Shown piece by piece: positions 51,884 to 62,044 of a stretch of DNA of 64,000 nt. Position 1 is the first letter of the stretch. Each line of letters begins with the position of its first letter. The translations under genes were made by a program, and so were the position numbers. Source of the stretch: Photobacterium sp. JCM 19050 (lineage in GTDB: Bacteria > Pseudomonadota > Gammaproteobacteria > Enterobacterales > Vibrionaceae); NCBI GenBank assembly GCA_001310455.1, contig BAXG01000031.1, positions 1-64,000 of the forward strand. Direction: 5' to 3'. Below the pieces are notes generated by a model, which made no database searches, was not told where the DNA came from, and saw nothing but the letters and a program-made list of their open reading frames with translations.

Positions 51884-51895
51884 ACAGGGATAGAC

Positions 51896-51925
51896 GCCGC
51901 CTCGTAACGAGGCGGCGGTGTTTTT
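51896..51925 (+). terminator. terminator/attenuator between phasin and phaC
   Basis: A perfect 9-bp stem GCCGCCTCG/CGAGGCGGC with a TAA loop is followed by GGTGTTTTT. It lies only about 10 bases before the phaC ribosome site (AGGAGGG), so it could lower phaC expression relative to phasin. Confidence 0.78.
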
Positions 51926-51940
51926 ACCAGGAGGGTATCC

Positions 51941-53745
51941 ATGTTTACACACCTGTTTGCAGACTATTTCAAGTCGATGCAAGATTGCCAGCAAGACTGG
52001 TGGCAGAGCTGGGACCGCGGCAATACCTCCGTGGACTCCCCCTTAAACCGTGCTCTGCAAGAAGTTAATCTGGAAGACACCTTACAGTTTTTTGAATCCG
52101 CGGCAAATCAGCCGGGGGTGATGCTGAACCTGCAAACCCAGTGGTGGGAAAAGCAGCTTCAGATTTGGCAACAGCTTGCGCTTGCCAAAGAAGGCGATGA
52201 CGTCGTGGGTGCTGAACACGGCGACAGACGTTTCAATGATCCAGCCTGGCAGGAAGAGGCTTGGTTTAACTTTATCAAGCAATCTTACCTGCTCTACAGC
52301 AGCACTTTCCTTCAGTCAATCAATGCCATGGAAGGCTGGATGTTAAATCACGCGAACGCCTGCACTTCTTTTCTCGTCAAATGCTCAATGCTCTGTCACC
52401 CAGCAACTTTGTGATGACAAATCCAGAGCTTCTGAAGCTGACAATGGAAAAAAATGGCGAGAACCTGCTCAAAGGCATTCAACAGTTGCAGGAAGATGTC
52501 GACGCCAGTGCGGACATCCTCAAAATCCGCATGACGAACAACAATGCCTTCAGAGTTGGTGACGATATTGCAACCACTGCAGGTAAGGTTGTGTACAAAA
52601 ATGAATTGTTTGAACTGATTCAGTACACACCAAAAACAGAAAAAGTCCTGTCGACCCCCTTGCTGGTTGTACCGCCATTTATCAACAAGTACTACATTCT
52701 CGACCTACGCCAGAAGAACTCCATGGTCAACTGGCTGCTTGAGCAAGGACACAGTGTTTTCCTGATGTCCTGGCGCAACCCGGGCCCAGCCCAGAAAGAT
52801 GTCGAGTTTGAAGACTATGTAACCAAGGGCGTTGTTGAAGCGGTATCGGTATTGGAAGACATTACCAAGCAGCCGCAAATCAATGCGATTGGCTACTGCA
52901 TCGGCGGCACAGTGCTGGCCATGACCTTGGCGTACTACTCAGCCAAGCGCATGAAGCAAAGAATAAAATCGGCGACCTTCTTTACCACCCTGCTCGATTT
53001 CTCGCAGCCGGGCGAAGTAGGCGCATACATTAACGACCCGGTCATCCGCGCCATTGAAACCCAGAACAATGCCAAGGGTTACATGGACGGCCGATCACTC
53101 AGTGTCACCTTCAGCTTGCTCCGCGAAAACAGCCTGTATTGGAATTATTACATCGACAACTATCTCAAGGGCAACAGCCCTGTCGATTTTGATCTCCTTT
53201 ACTGGAACAGCGACAGCACCAACGTTGCCGCAAAAGCCCACAACTTCCTCCTTCGTGAGTTGTATCTCAACAACAAGCTGGTAGACAAACGCGGGGTTAA
53301 GGTGGGCGGCGTTTACGTTGACCTGAGTAAGATTCGCGTACCGACTTACTTTATTTCCACCCGCGAAGATCATATTGCCCTGTGGCAAGGCACCTACCGT
53401 GGTGCACTTTGCCTTGGCGGTAACAAGACCTTCGTACTGGGTGAATCCGGTCATATTGCCGGAATTGTGAACCATCCTGACAAAAACAAGTACGGTTTCT
53501 GGCTCAACAGCAACCTTCCTGAAGCTGCCGAGGACTGGTTGAACGAAGCCGAACGTACCGAAGGCTCCTGGTGGCCTCACTGGCACCAGTGGCTGTCGGC
53601 GTTCAGCAACAAAGATATGGTGGAACCGCTGGTCACAGGGTCTGATAACTATCCGGCTCTGGCTGATGCTCCGGGGGAATACGTCCGGCAGGTACTGCCA
53701 TTACAACAAGAAGCGGTGAGTGACGCGGAGAGTGAGACGGCCTGA
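51941..53745 (+). CDS. phaC: class I poly(R)-hydroxyalkanoic acid synthase, frameshifted
   Basis: PhaC polymerises (R)-3-hydroxybutyryl-CoA at the granule surface. GYCIGGTVLAMTLAYYSAKR contains the lipase-like box with the catalytic Cys, FISTREDHIALWQGTYRG the Asp, and LGESGHIAGIVNHP the His. PPFINKYYILDLRQKNSMVN and MSWRNPG are conserved. One base is missing near 52335 (AMEGLDVKSRERLHFFSRQM). Repair gives about 601 residues, typical of class I synthases that need no PhaE or PhaR partner. Last gene of the pha row. Confidence 0.96.
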
Positions 53746-53778
53746 TCCCCCGGTCTGAAGATTCTTCGCCGTTTGTTG

Positions 53779-53811
53779 GCCACGCGATAGGCATATCGCG
53801 TGGCATTTTTT
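53779..53811 (+). terminator. terminator of the pha operon
   Basis: A perfect 10-bp stem GCCACGCGAT/ATCGCGTGGC with a 6-base loop is followed by ATTTTTTATA. Confidence 0.88.
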
Positions 53812-53825
53812 ATACTAAACCTAGA

Positions 53826-54632
53826 TTAACTGCGAGTATGTTTTTCCAACAACTTACTGATAATTCGGGAAACCGCCACAAAACCAAATGTTGCCGTGAC
53901 CATCGCAGCTGCACCAAAGCCACTGGCACAATCCATACGTTTCGGGCCTTCTGCAGTCGTTTTTGCCGCGCAGACACTGCCATCAATTTGCGGGTACTTC
54001 AGTTGCTCAGTCGAATAAACACATTCAATGCCAAACTTACGTGTTTTGCTGAAGTTGTAAAACCGGCGCAGGTTATTTCGTAGTTTAGCTGCAAGCGGGT
54101 CTTGAATGGTCTTGGTCAAATCGGCCACGTCTATTTGTGTGGGATCAGTCTGGCCGCCCGCGCCACCCACGGTAATTACTTTGATTTTGTTGCGCTTACA
54201 GTACGCCAGTAATGCAGTTTTTGGCTTGATGCTGTCAATGGCGTCCAAGACATAGTCAAAGCGTTTATCAATATACTCAGCGATGTTTTCTTCGGTAATG
54301 AAGTCATCAATCAGGTTAACCTGGCAATCTGGGTTGATGAGCTTTACGCGCTCTGCCATCACTTCAATTTTGCTCTGCCCGACTGTGCCGCTCATTGCGT
54401 GAATCTGGCGGTTAATATTCGTCACGCAGACATCATCCATGTCTATCAGGGTCAACTCCCCGATACCGGTGCGCGCCAACGCTTCCACCGCCCACGAGCC
54501 CACTCCGCCAATACCAATAACACAAATATGGGCTGCGCGAAGGATCTCCAACTCGTTAACACCGTACAGACGCTGGGTGCCACCAAAACGTTGCTGGTAG
54601 CTTTCAGAGGCCGGGGTTGTGAGCTCTCGCAT
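53826..54632 (-). CDS. tcdA: tRNA threonylcarbamoyladenosine dehydratase TcdA
   Basis: TcdA (CsdL, YgdL) uses ATP to cyclise t6A37 to ct6A in ANN-decoding tRNAs. It is an E1/ThiF-like enzyme: VIGIGGVGSWAVEALARTGI is the nucleotide-binding loop, and DMDDVCVTNINRQIHA the adenylation site. It also has a conserved DAIDSIKPKTALLAYC and a hydrophobic C-terminus. The 268-residue frame is intact. It is separated from csdAE by the pha operon and is convergent to it. Confidence 0.95.
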   Translation of the reverse strand: MRELTTPASESYQQRFGGTQRLYGVNELEILRAAHICVIGIGGVGSWAVEALARTGIGELTLIDMDDVCVTNINRQIHAMSGTVGQSKIEVMAERVKLINPDCQVNLIDDFITEENIAEYIDKRFDYVLDAIDSIKPKTALLAYCKRNKIKVITVGGAGGQTDPTQIDVADLTKTIQDPLAAKLRNNLRRFYNFSKTRKFGIECVYSTEQLKYPQIDGSVCAAKTTAEGPKRMDCASGFGAAAMVTATFGFVAVSRIISKLLEKHTRS

Positions 54633-54691
54633 GGGATTAATCTCGCTTTAAATGGGTGACATAGAGGCTGCGGGTTATACTTGCTCGGTGA

Positions 54692-55569
54692 TCAATTGTC
54701 CAGAGCTAATTGGGTTGCCAGCCACTCCTTCACCTGAAGTGCCGCGCGAGAAAAACGCTGGTGCCTTCCCCGAATCAAGTAGTAACCGTAGCCGCTGTAA
54801 AACTGGATATTCAAAGGGTTTGCCACCTCTCCTTTTGCCAGAGCATCAGCCACCAGGAAATCAGGGATTAGCGCCATTCCCGCACCATTCCTTACCGCCT
54901 CCAGCGACATATAGAAGTGCTCAAACCCGGTACCATAAACCGGGCTTGTCTGGGGCACCCCATGGGAATGCCAGAAATTACTCCAAAGATGTGGCCTTGT
55001 GATATGGGAGATGGCACTGACTGAAAGCAGATCGCTGACCTCCAACAATTGTTGAGGCAATTTATCTGGCCGGACAACCAACAGCAGCTTTTCTTTTTTC
55101 AGGCACTCGCAGTGTTCCGGTAATTCGATATCCCTCAGACAACGAATATCCACTTCATTACTGTCATTTAGCTCGTGCTCTGTTCCTGCCACCACGCAAG
55201 GTGAATCCCGTTTAGCCCGGATTCCCCGCCCAATCGGGGAATCAACCAGAGATTCGCCAGAGAAGGCGGCAGGTGGATTTTGACTGTCGTGTGGCCCTGC
55301 TGTCTTTGGAGCATCTCTGAGGTTGCTTGCGAAAGAATATCCAACGCTTCGAAAACCGGCCCGAGATACCGCTGCCCGGCTTCGGTCAGCTCAACCCCAC
55401 TGCCATGGCGCTCAAACAGTGATGTCCCTAACTGATTCTCAAGCTGTTGTATTTGCTTACTGATGGCGCTCTGGCTCAGGCACAAAGACTGTGCTGCCTT
55501 TGAAAAGCTTCGGCTCTGAGCCACTTCTACAAATGTTTTCAACGCCTTAATTGAAGGCATTCCTTTCAT
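54692..55569 (-). CDS. LysR-family transcriptional regulator, frameshifted
   Basis: The N-terminal winged helix (IKALKTFVEVAQSRSFSKAA, LCLSQSAISKQIQQLENQLG, FERHGSGVELTEAG) is that of LysR regulators, followed by an effector-binding domain. One base is missing near 55195 (GIHLAVVAGTE), and repair gives about 292 residues. The start is the ATG at 55569 or the one at 55560. It is divergent from the aminotransferase gene and probably controls it; a 9-bp inverted repeat lies between them. The effector is unknown, possibly the amino acid taken up or its keto product. Confidence 0.9.
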
Positions 55570-55622
55570 CAACGCCAAATCTATTCCCTCGCCAGCTTGT
55601 TGGTTGCTTCTGGGCATGAAAT

Positions 55623-55687
55623 TTGTTCATACCCCAGTCAAAAATGTCGTTTGTTAATAGTGTATCGCCTGCCCACAATATGAACAA
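55623..55687. promoter_or_regulatory. inverted-repeat operator candidate between LysR gene and aminotransferase
   Basis: TTGTTCATA at 55623-55631 and TATGAACAA at 55679-55687 form a perfect 9-bp inverted repeat, 56 bases apart. The right half ends 24 bases before the aminotransferase ATG. LysR tetramers typically contact two sites in such a divergent region, so these are plausible contacts, but the arrangement (two distant arms) is only suggestive. Confidence 0.5.
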
Positions 55688-55711
55688 TTTTCGCGCTAAG
55701 GAAACGGCACA

Positions 55712-57054
55712 ATGAGCAACATTCTCCACCGCCATTGCCACGCAACTCTGCCAAAAATTTCAGGTGGGGAAGGCGTATACTTGTTCGACGACACAGGGAA
55801 GTCATACCTGGACGGTTGCGGAGGGGCTGCCGTGTCCTGTCTTGGGCATAACCATCATGCAATCACCGGAGCGATGAAAAAACAACTCGAAGCTATTCCC
55901 TATGCGCATACCGGATTTTTCACCTCGGATGTCGCGGAGCAACTGGCAAAGAAATTGGCATCTATGGCTCCGTCCAGCCTCAACCACACCTACTTTGTCA
56001 GTGGCGGCTCTGAGGCCGTGGAAAGTGCGCTGAAACTTGCCCGGCAGTACTTTGTTGAAACCGGTCAGCCCGGACGAAACAAAGTCATATCCCGCTACCA
56101 GAGCTATCACGGAAACACATTAGGTGCGCTGGCTGCCGGAGGAAACCAATGGCGCCGGGAGCCGTTTGCACCCATGCTGGTGAAGCACGGCTTTATCTCC
56201 CCTTGCTACAGTTATCGCAACAAGCGAGATCAGGAGTCCGATTTTGAATATGGTCTTCGCATGGCCCAGGAGCTGGAAGATAAGCTGTTGGAAATGGGGC
56301 CGGAAAATGTCATGGCGTTTATTGCGGAGCCGGTTGTGGGGGCAACAGCTGGTGCGTTAACCGCCGAAAGAGGATATTTCTACCGCATCAGGCAAATCTG
56401 CGATCGCTACGGCATCTTGTTAATTCTGGATGAGGTGATGTGCGGCTGTGGCCGGACAGGCTCCTACTTCGCGTTTGAGCAGGAAGCCATTGTGCCGGAT
56501 TTGGTCACCATGGCAAAAGGGCTGGCTGCCGGGTACCAGCCTATCGGTGCAGTAATGGTTGCAGACCACATGATAGAAGCCATCTCTTCCGGCAGTGGCT
56601 TTTTCCAGCATGGGCATACCTTTATGGCTCACCCCATTGCCTGTGCAGCGGCGTTGGCAACGCTCGATGTATTGGACACCGACAAGCTACTCGACAGTGT
56701 AAACCAGCAAGGGCGCAAGCTTTTTGCTGAGCTGGGCTGTCGCTTTGCAGAGCACCTCATGTCGGAGACATCCGGGGAAGGGGGTTATTCCTCGGCATTG
56801 AGTTAGTCGAAAACCGTGAGACCAAAGCGCCCTTTTCCCCTGACACACAATTGCACAGCCTAGTAAAAAAAGCGGCAATGAGCCGGGGGCTGATGGTTTA
56901 CCCGATGGGCGGTACTATTGACGGTCACCAAGGGCATCATATTCTTCTCGCTCCGCCTTTCATTATTCAGGACGACCACATTGAAGAGCTAATTGAAAAG
57001 CTCGCCTTATCAGTCGATGATGCCATCGCGATTGCTGGCAGGAGCGTATCATGA
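55712..57054 (+). CDS. class III (omega-type) PLP aminotransferase, frameshifted
   Basis: It transfers amino groups, probably from a beta- or omega-amino acid. YLDGCGGAAVSCLGHNHHAI is the N-terminal part, VSGGSEAVESALKLARQYF holds PLP phosphate contacts, LILDEVMCGCGRTG the Asp, and LVTMAKGLAAGYQPIGAVM the PLP Lys. One base is missing near 56755 (HPHVGDIRGRGLFLG), and repair gives about 447 residues. Its stop overlaps the BKACE start (ATGA). With BKACE downstream, the likely product is a beta-keto acid. The exact substrate cannot be read from sequence. Confidence 0.88.
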
Positions 57055-57877
57055 GGACGGATCGCACCATTATTGTTGCACCTAACGGTGCCCGGCCTAA
57101 AACCGAAGACCACGCGGCTGTACCTGTCACGGTTTCCTCTCTTGTCGATGAGCTGCATCTTTGCGCTGACAGCGGCGCAGCGATGGCACATATACATGTT
57201 CGTGACAGCGAACAAAATCACTCGCTGGATCCGGGGCTTAACAAAGAATGGCTGGCTGAAACCCGCAGGCATTGGATGAAAAACTGGTTATCCAGCTAAC
57301 AACAGAAGCTGTCGGCCGCTATAGCCCGGCACAGCAAATGGCACTCATCCGCGCCACGCTTCCGGAAGCAACATCCATAGCACTCAGGGAAATCATGCCG
57401 GATGAAAATGGGATTGATACTGCCAGCCAGTTTCTCCATGAACTTTCCGAACAACACATCTACATCCAGTACATCCTTTACGATGCCGCCGATGTGCGCC
57501 GCTATCTTTATCTTTTGAGCACCGGAAAAATACCGGCTAAAGGTCATCACCTGCTTATGGTATTGGGCAGGTACAACGAGGCATTTACCGCCCAGCCGGT
57601 GGAGCTTGTCCCTATGCTTTCAGAGCTGTCAGGTTCTGGTGTGGATTGGGCTGTTTGTGCATTCGGTCCTTATGCCTTCCACTGCCTGAACGCCGCTAAC
57701 CTGCTTGGTGGTGATATCAGAATCGGATTTGAAAATGGATTGACTGATCAGTCAGGCAAAACCGCCAGCAACAATGCTCAACTTGTCTCACAAATTGGAA
57801 ATTCAATAAATAAAGCAGGGTTTTCCCTCAACCAAGCGACAGATCTACGCCAAAAAATCTACAAATCTTTCAAATAA
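57051..57877 (+). CDS. BKACE (DUF849) beta-keto acid cleavage enzyme, frameshifted
   Basis: BKACE proteins are zinc enzymes that cleave beta-keto acids with acetyl-CoA into acetoacetate and a new acyl-CoA; 3-keto-5-aminohexanoate cleavage enzyme (Kce) is the best known. AHIHVRD supplies the HxH zinc ligands, and IRIGFENGLTD the zinc-binding Glu, with SNNAQLV after it as in the family. One base is missing near 57269 (TRRALDEKLVIQLTTEAVGR); repair gives about 275 residues. The usual TTGG segment reads TTEAVG here. It overlaps the aminotransferase by four bases. Confidence 0.86.
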
Positions 57878-57989
57878 TAAGGATAAAAACTTGCAAACAG
57901 CCGAGGATAGCTGAAAAAATATAATAGCAATTTGAAAACACTAAATTCACAAATGGATTGCAACTAACCACTACAAAAGGAAAGTAGGC

Positions 57990-58959
57990 ATGAAAGCACT
58001 CAAAACGACTTTGCTCACGCTGGGTTTTGCCGCCGCAGTTGGGAGCGCAACATCTGTTCAGCCAATAACCAGTTCATCACTATCGGAACCGGTGGCGTAA
58101 CAGGTGTGTACTATCCAACCGGAGGTGCAATCTGCCGTTTGGTTAACAAAAGCCGTAAAGAGCACGGCATCCGCTGTTCCGTAGAAAGTACCGGTGGCTC
58201 AATCTATAACATCAACACCATTAAGGCCGGTGAACTGGACATGGGTATCGCTCAGTCTGACTGGCAGTACCATGCCTATAACGGCACCAGCAAATTTGAA
58301 TCACAGGGTCCGTACAAAGATCTGCGCGCTGTATTCTCCATCCACCCAGAACCGTTCACCGTTGTTGCTCGCGCTGATGCAGGTATCAAGACATTTGATG
58401 ACCTGAAAGGCAAACGTATGAACATCGGTAACCCGGGTTCCGGCCAGCGCGGTACCATCGAAGTGTTGATGAAGGAAATGGGTTGGACACAAGATGACTT
58501 TGGCCAGGTTTCCGAGCTGAAAGCTGCAGAGCAGTCAAAAGCGCTGTGTGATAACAAGATCGACGCAATGGTTTACACCGTCGGTCACCCAAGTGGTTCA
58601 ATTCAGGAAGCCACCACCGCCTGTGACAGCGTTCTGGTCACCGTTGACAACGCAGCAACCAAGAGCCTGATCGAGAAAAACGATTACTACCGTACAGCAA
58701 CCATCCCAGGTGGTATGTACCGTGGCAATGACGGTGACGTGAAGACCTTCGGTGTAGGTGCGACCTTCGTGTCTTCAACTGAAGTACCAGAAGAAGTGAT
58801 CTACAACGTGGTAAAAGCCGTGTTTGAGAACTTTGACGATTTCCGTCGCCTTCACCCGGCATTTGCCAACCTGAAGAAAGAAGAAATGGTGAAAGACGGC
58901 TTGTCTGCACCTCTTCACCCTGCGCTGCCAAGTACTACAAAGAAGCCGGGCTGATGTAA
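57990..58959 (+). CDS. TAXI-family TRAP transporter solute-binding protein, two frameshifts
   Basis: This periplasmic binding protein of the TAXI type has a signal peptide of about 23 residues ([20 protein letters not shown]). [20 protein letters not shown] is the family signature, and [19 protein letters not shown] and [16 protein letters not shown] are conserved ligand-lobe segments. Bases are missing near 58061 (VQANNQF) and near 58923 ([14 protein letters not shown]). Repair gives about 323 residues to the TAA at 58957. The start is the ATG at 57990 with AAAGGAAAG upstream. No TRAP membrane protein gene is adjacent. It lies 112 bases after BKACE. Confidence 0.92.
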
Positions 58960-58983
58960 TTCAGTCAATCCGCTTCGCAAATT

Positions 58984-59015
58984 AACGCCGGCTTTCATGC
59001 CGGCGTTTTTTTATT
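58984..59015 (+). terminator. terminator of the TAXI gene
   Basis: The 9-bp stem AACGCCGGC/GCCGGCGTT with a TTTCAT loop is followed by a run of T residues. Confidence 0.9.
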
Positions 59016-59164
59016 TAAGCGGGTTTCAATTTGAACCAATGTCATAGTTATCAACAATAAGACACATATCAGCCTATATACGCGACCAATATCACCGTTT
59101 TGAAATGTTAGTTCTGTAAATAATTCAATGCTTTTTTGAACTAACCTCCAAAAAGGAACGAGAA

Positions 59165-61989
59165 ATGGTCTCAATAAAATGGAGCCCCGTTGCACTGGCC
59201 GTTGCACTCGCAGCAGCCCCGGCAGCGGCAGAGGTCCTTATCACAGAGTATGTGGAAGGTTCCTCCAATAACAAAGCACTCGAAATTTCCAACTTAGGCA
59301 CGACCGACGTCAACCTCTCCGGCTGGACAGTTTCCATTGCCAGCAATGGCAAAACCACCTTTAACAGTCCAATTAACCTGTCCGGGAACCTCCCCGCCGG
59401 CGACAGCTACGTCATCGCAAACAGTTCTGCGGCTGACGGCATCAAATCCGACGCTGACCAGACAACAGGTTCACTCTCTTTCAATGGCAACGATGTCGTA
59501 GCGCTTAAAAACGGCGATACCCTGGTGGACAGCCTTGGCCAACTTGGCAACAGCAGCAACTTTGCCAAAGACGCCACCCTGCGCCGCAAGGATGGAACAT
59601 CCGGCCGCACTGATATTGGATCGGCCTTTGATGCTTCCACAAGCTGGCTTACTCTCGGCAATGACACCTTTGATGGCCTGGGCTGTGCCGGTGAAGCTGC
59701 GTGTGATGGCAACGGCGGCGGTGGCAACACCTTCACCTGCGAAGGGCAAACCCTGACCCCTATTTATGCTATCCAGGGTGACGGCGCGTCCAGCCCGCTG
59801 GTACCAGCAGGCTCTTTCGAATCAGATGATGCATATGTGACCAAAGGTGTCGTTACTGCTGTAACCAGCGGCCTGTTTAAAGGCTTCTGGCTGCAGGACG
59901 CAAACGGCGACGGCAACCCGGCGACCTCTGACGGTATCCTGGTTTACACCGGCAACCAGAGCATTTCTGGCCTTGAAGCCGGCCAGGAAGTATGTGTTTC
60001 CGGTAAGGTTAAAGAATTCTTCGGCCTGACCGAAATCGCACTGGATGCAGGAAAGGTAGAAATTGGCCAGAACGTGGGTGCACCGGCTGCCACAGACATT
60101 GATGTCGCTGATGGTGAGACATTGGCTGATGCAATGGAGCGCTACGAAGGCATGCATGTTCGTCTGGCGCAGGACAGCAACCTGGTTGTAACCCGTAACT
60201 TTGGTTTCGACTATGACGCCTTCCGCAACAATATGGTGTTGTCGTACGGCGAGCCTAACTTCAAACCTACCCAGCTTTATGTTGCTGAAGCGCCGGAAAC
60301 TGCCGCTCTGGCAGAAGCGAACCGCACCAACCAACTGTTCATTGAAACCGACGCCAAGGCTCCGAACGGTATCATCCCTTACTTCCCGGGCCTGGATGCT
60401 GAACAGGGTTATATCCGGGTTGGCGATCAGCTCGTTAACCTCGAAGGGGTTGTTGGCTACAGCTTTGGTGACTACCGTCTGGTAACCACCAACCAAATTG
60501 TTGCCGGTGATTTCACCCATAACAATGACCGTACTGACGCTCCGGCAGACGTAGATGGAAGTAACCTCCGAGTTGCAAGCTTCAACGTGCTCAACTTCTT
60601 TACCAGTGCCAGCGCAATCGGCGGCGACCTCAACATCACCTGTGCAGACCAGGCTGATGCTGATGCCAGCCGCGGTTGTAACCGGGGGACCAAGAATGCC
60701 GCTGAATTTGAGCTTCAGCGCACCAAGATTGTTAACGCAATGGTGGCAATCGATGCTGATATCTTTGGCTTGATGGAAATCGAAAATAACGGTTTCGGTG
60801 ACAACAGTGCCATTGCCAACCTGGTTACTGAACTCAATGCCAACCTTACAGATACAGCTGATCACTACAGTTACATCACGCCGGCTGAATCAGACCGCAG
60901 CGAGGGCAAGTACTATGGCACTGACGCCATCATGGTCGCGATCCTTTATCGCCCAGCGCGTGTGATGCCAAATGGCAATGCGGTGCCGGTCAGGATGCCT
61001 GAGCAGCATATCAGCGGAACCAACCCGGATGGTGACGTACGCCAACTCGACAAATTCCAGCGTGACTCCCTGATCCAGCAGTTCAAGGTCGGTAAGCAAA
61101 AACTGACTATTGCAGTAAACCACTTCAAGTCTAAAGGCTCTGGCTGTTATGAAGACTGGATTGCCGGCGAGTTTGATGACGATCCGGCTGACCTGCAGGG
61201 CCGCTGTAATGAGTTCCGCGTTTCCGCAGCAGAGACACTGGGTAAAGCGCTTGAAGGTGTGAAAGGCGATGTATTGCTACTGGGTGACTTCAATGCCTAC
61301 GGCAAAGAAGATCCTGTGCGTATGCTGACGGATTATGATCCGGCCACCAGCACCCGCAAGATTGTTACTGCTGCCGGCACCTCAATTGCAGGCACTCCGC
61401 TTGATGAAGCACCGCGTGAAGTGGGCAAAGGCTTTGGTTACACCAACCTGGCACCGGCATTTATCGGTGAGGATGCTTTCTCCTACACCTTCGACGGAGA
61501 GCTAGGCAGCCTTGACCACGCAATGGGTAACAAGTCTCTGGTTAAGAAGGTAAAAGGTGTGGAAGACTGGCATATCAACGCCAGTGAAAGCACTCTGTTT
61601 GAATACTCAGGCCGCTTTACCGGCGACTTGGTGAAATCAGACAACCCTTACTCGTCTTCAGACCACGATCCGGTTGTGGTAAGCCTTGCATACAAAGAGA
61701 AGCCGATTAAGTTCAAGATGACAGTGAAAAACCGCAGCTTCTTCCTGTTGTGCCATTGTTCGACGGTGACTGGGATGCTCGCCGCCCCTGGCTCAAGTGG
61801 TACGGTACCCGCAACTACAACCAGAAGAGCCCTCTGCTCGACCAACTGGGTAAAAAGCCGGGTGATGACGTAAACGTCAGCATCGCCATCTTCGGCCTGT
61901 TTGAGATCCCTTGCGAAAACGGACCAGTTACCCTGAAAGGCAAATCCCGCGTTGTATTTGACGGATACCGCTGTGTGATCAGGCAGTAA
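59165..61989 (+). CDS. ExeM/NucH family extracellular endonuclease with lamin-tail domain, frameshifted
   Basis: A signal peptide (residues 1-22, ending APAAA) is followed by a lamin-tail domain (about 23-150, LITEYVEGSSNNKALEISNL). An OB-like region comes next (about 200-400), then an endonuclease/exonuclease/phosphatase domain from about 455 with VASFNVLNFF, GLMEIENNG (metal Glu), VNHFKSKGSGC, LLGDFNAYGKEDP and SSDHDPVVVSLA. One base is missing near 61747; repair adds a 79-residue C-terminal tail with a GxxD-like cysteine pair. The full length is about 941 residues. It is probably secreted and degrades extracellular DNA in biofilms or as a phosphate source. Confidence 0.93.
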
Positions 61990-62003
61990 TCCGCACTCAA
62001 ACG

Positions 62004-62034
62004 AAAACGGGCTCCCGCAGGAGCCCGTTTTTTC
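62004..62034. terminator. bidirectional terminator between the nuclease and mltA
   Basis: The stem AAAACGGGCTC/GAGCCCGTTTT with a CCGCAG loop has A and T runs on the two sides. Confidence 0.9.
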
Positions 62035-62044
62035 TATGCAGACA

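Noticed and set aside
59822..60865. Minus-strand open frame of 347 codons
   Set aside because: Antisense to the ExeM-type nuclease, whose domain motifs are unmistakable on the plus strand.
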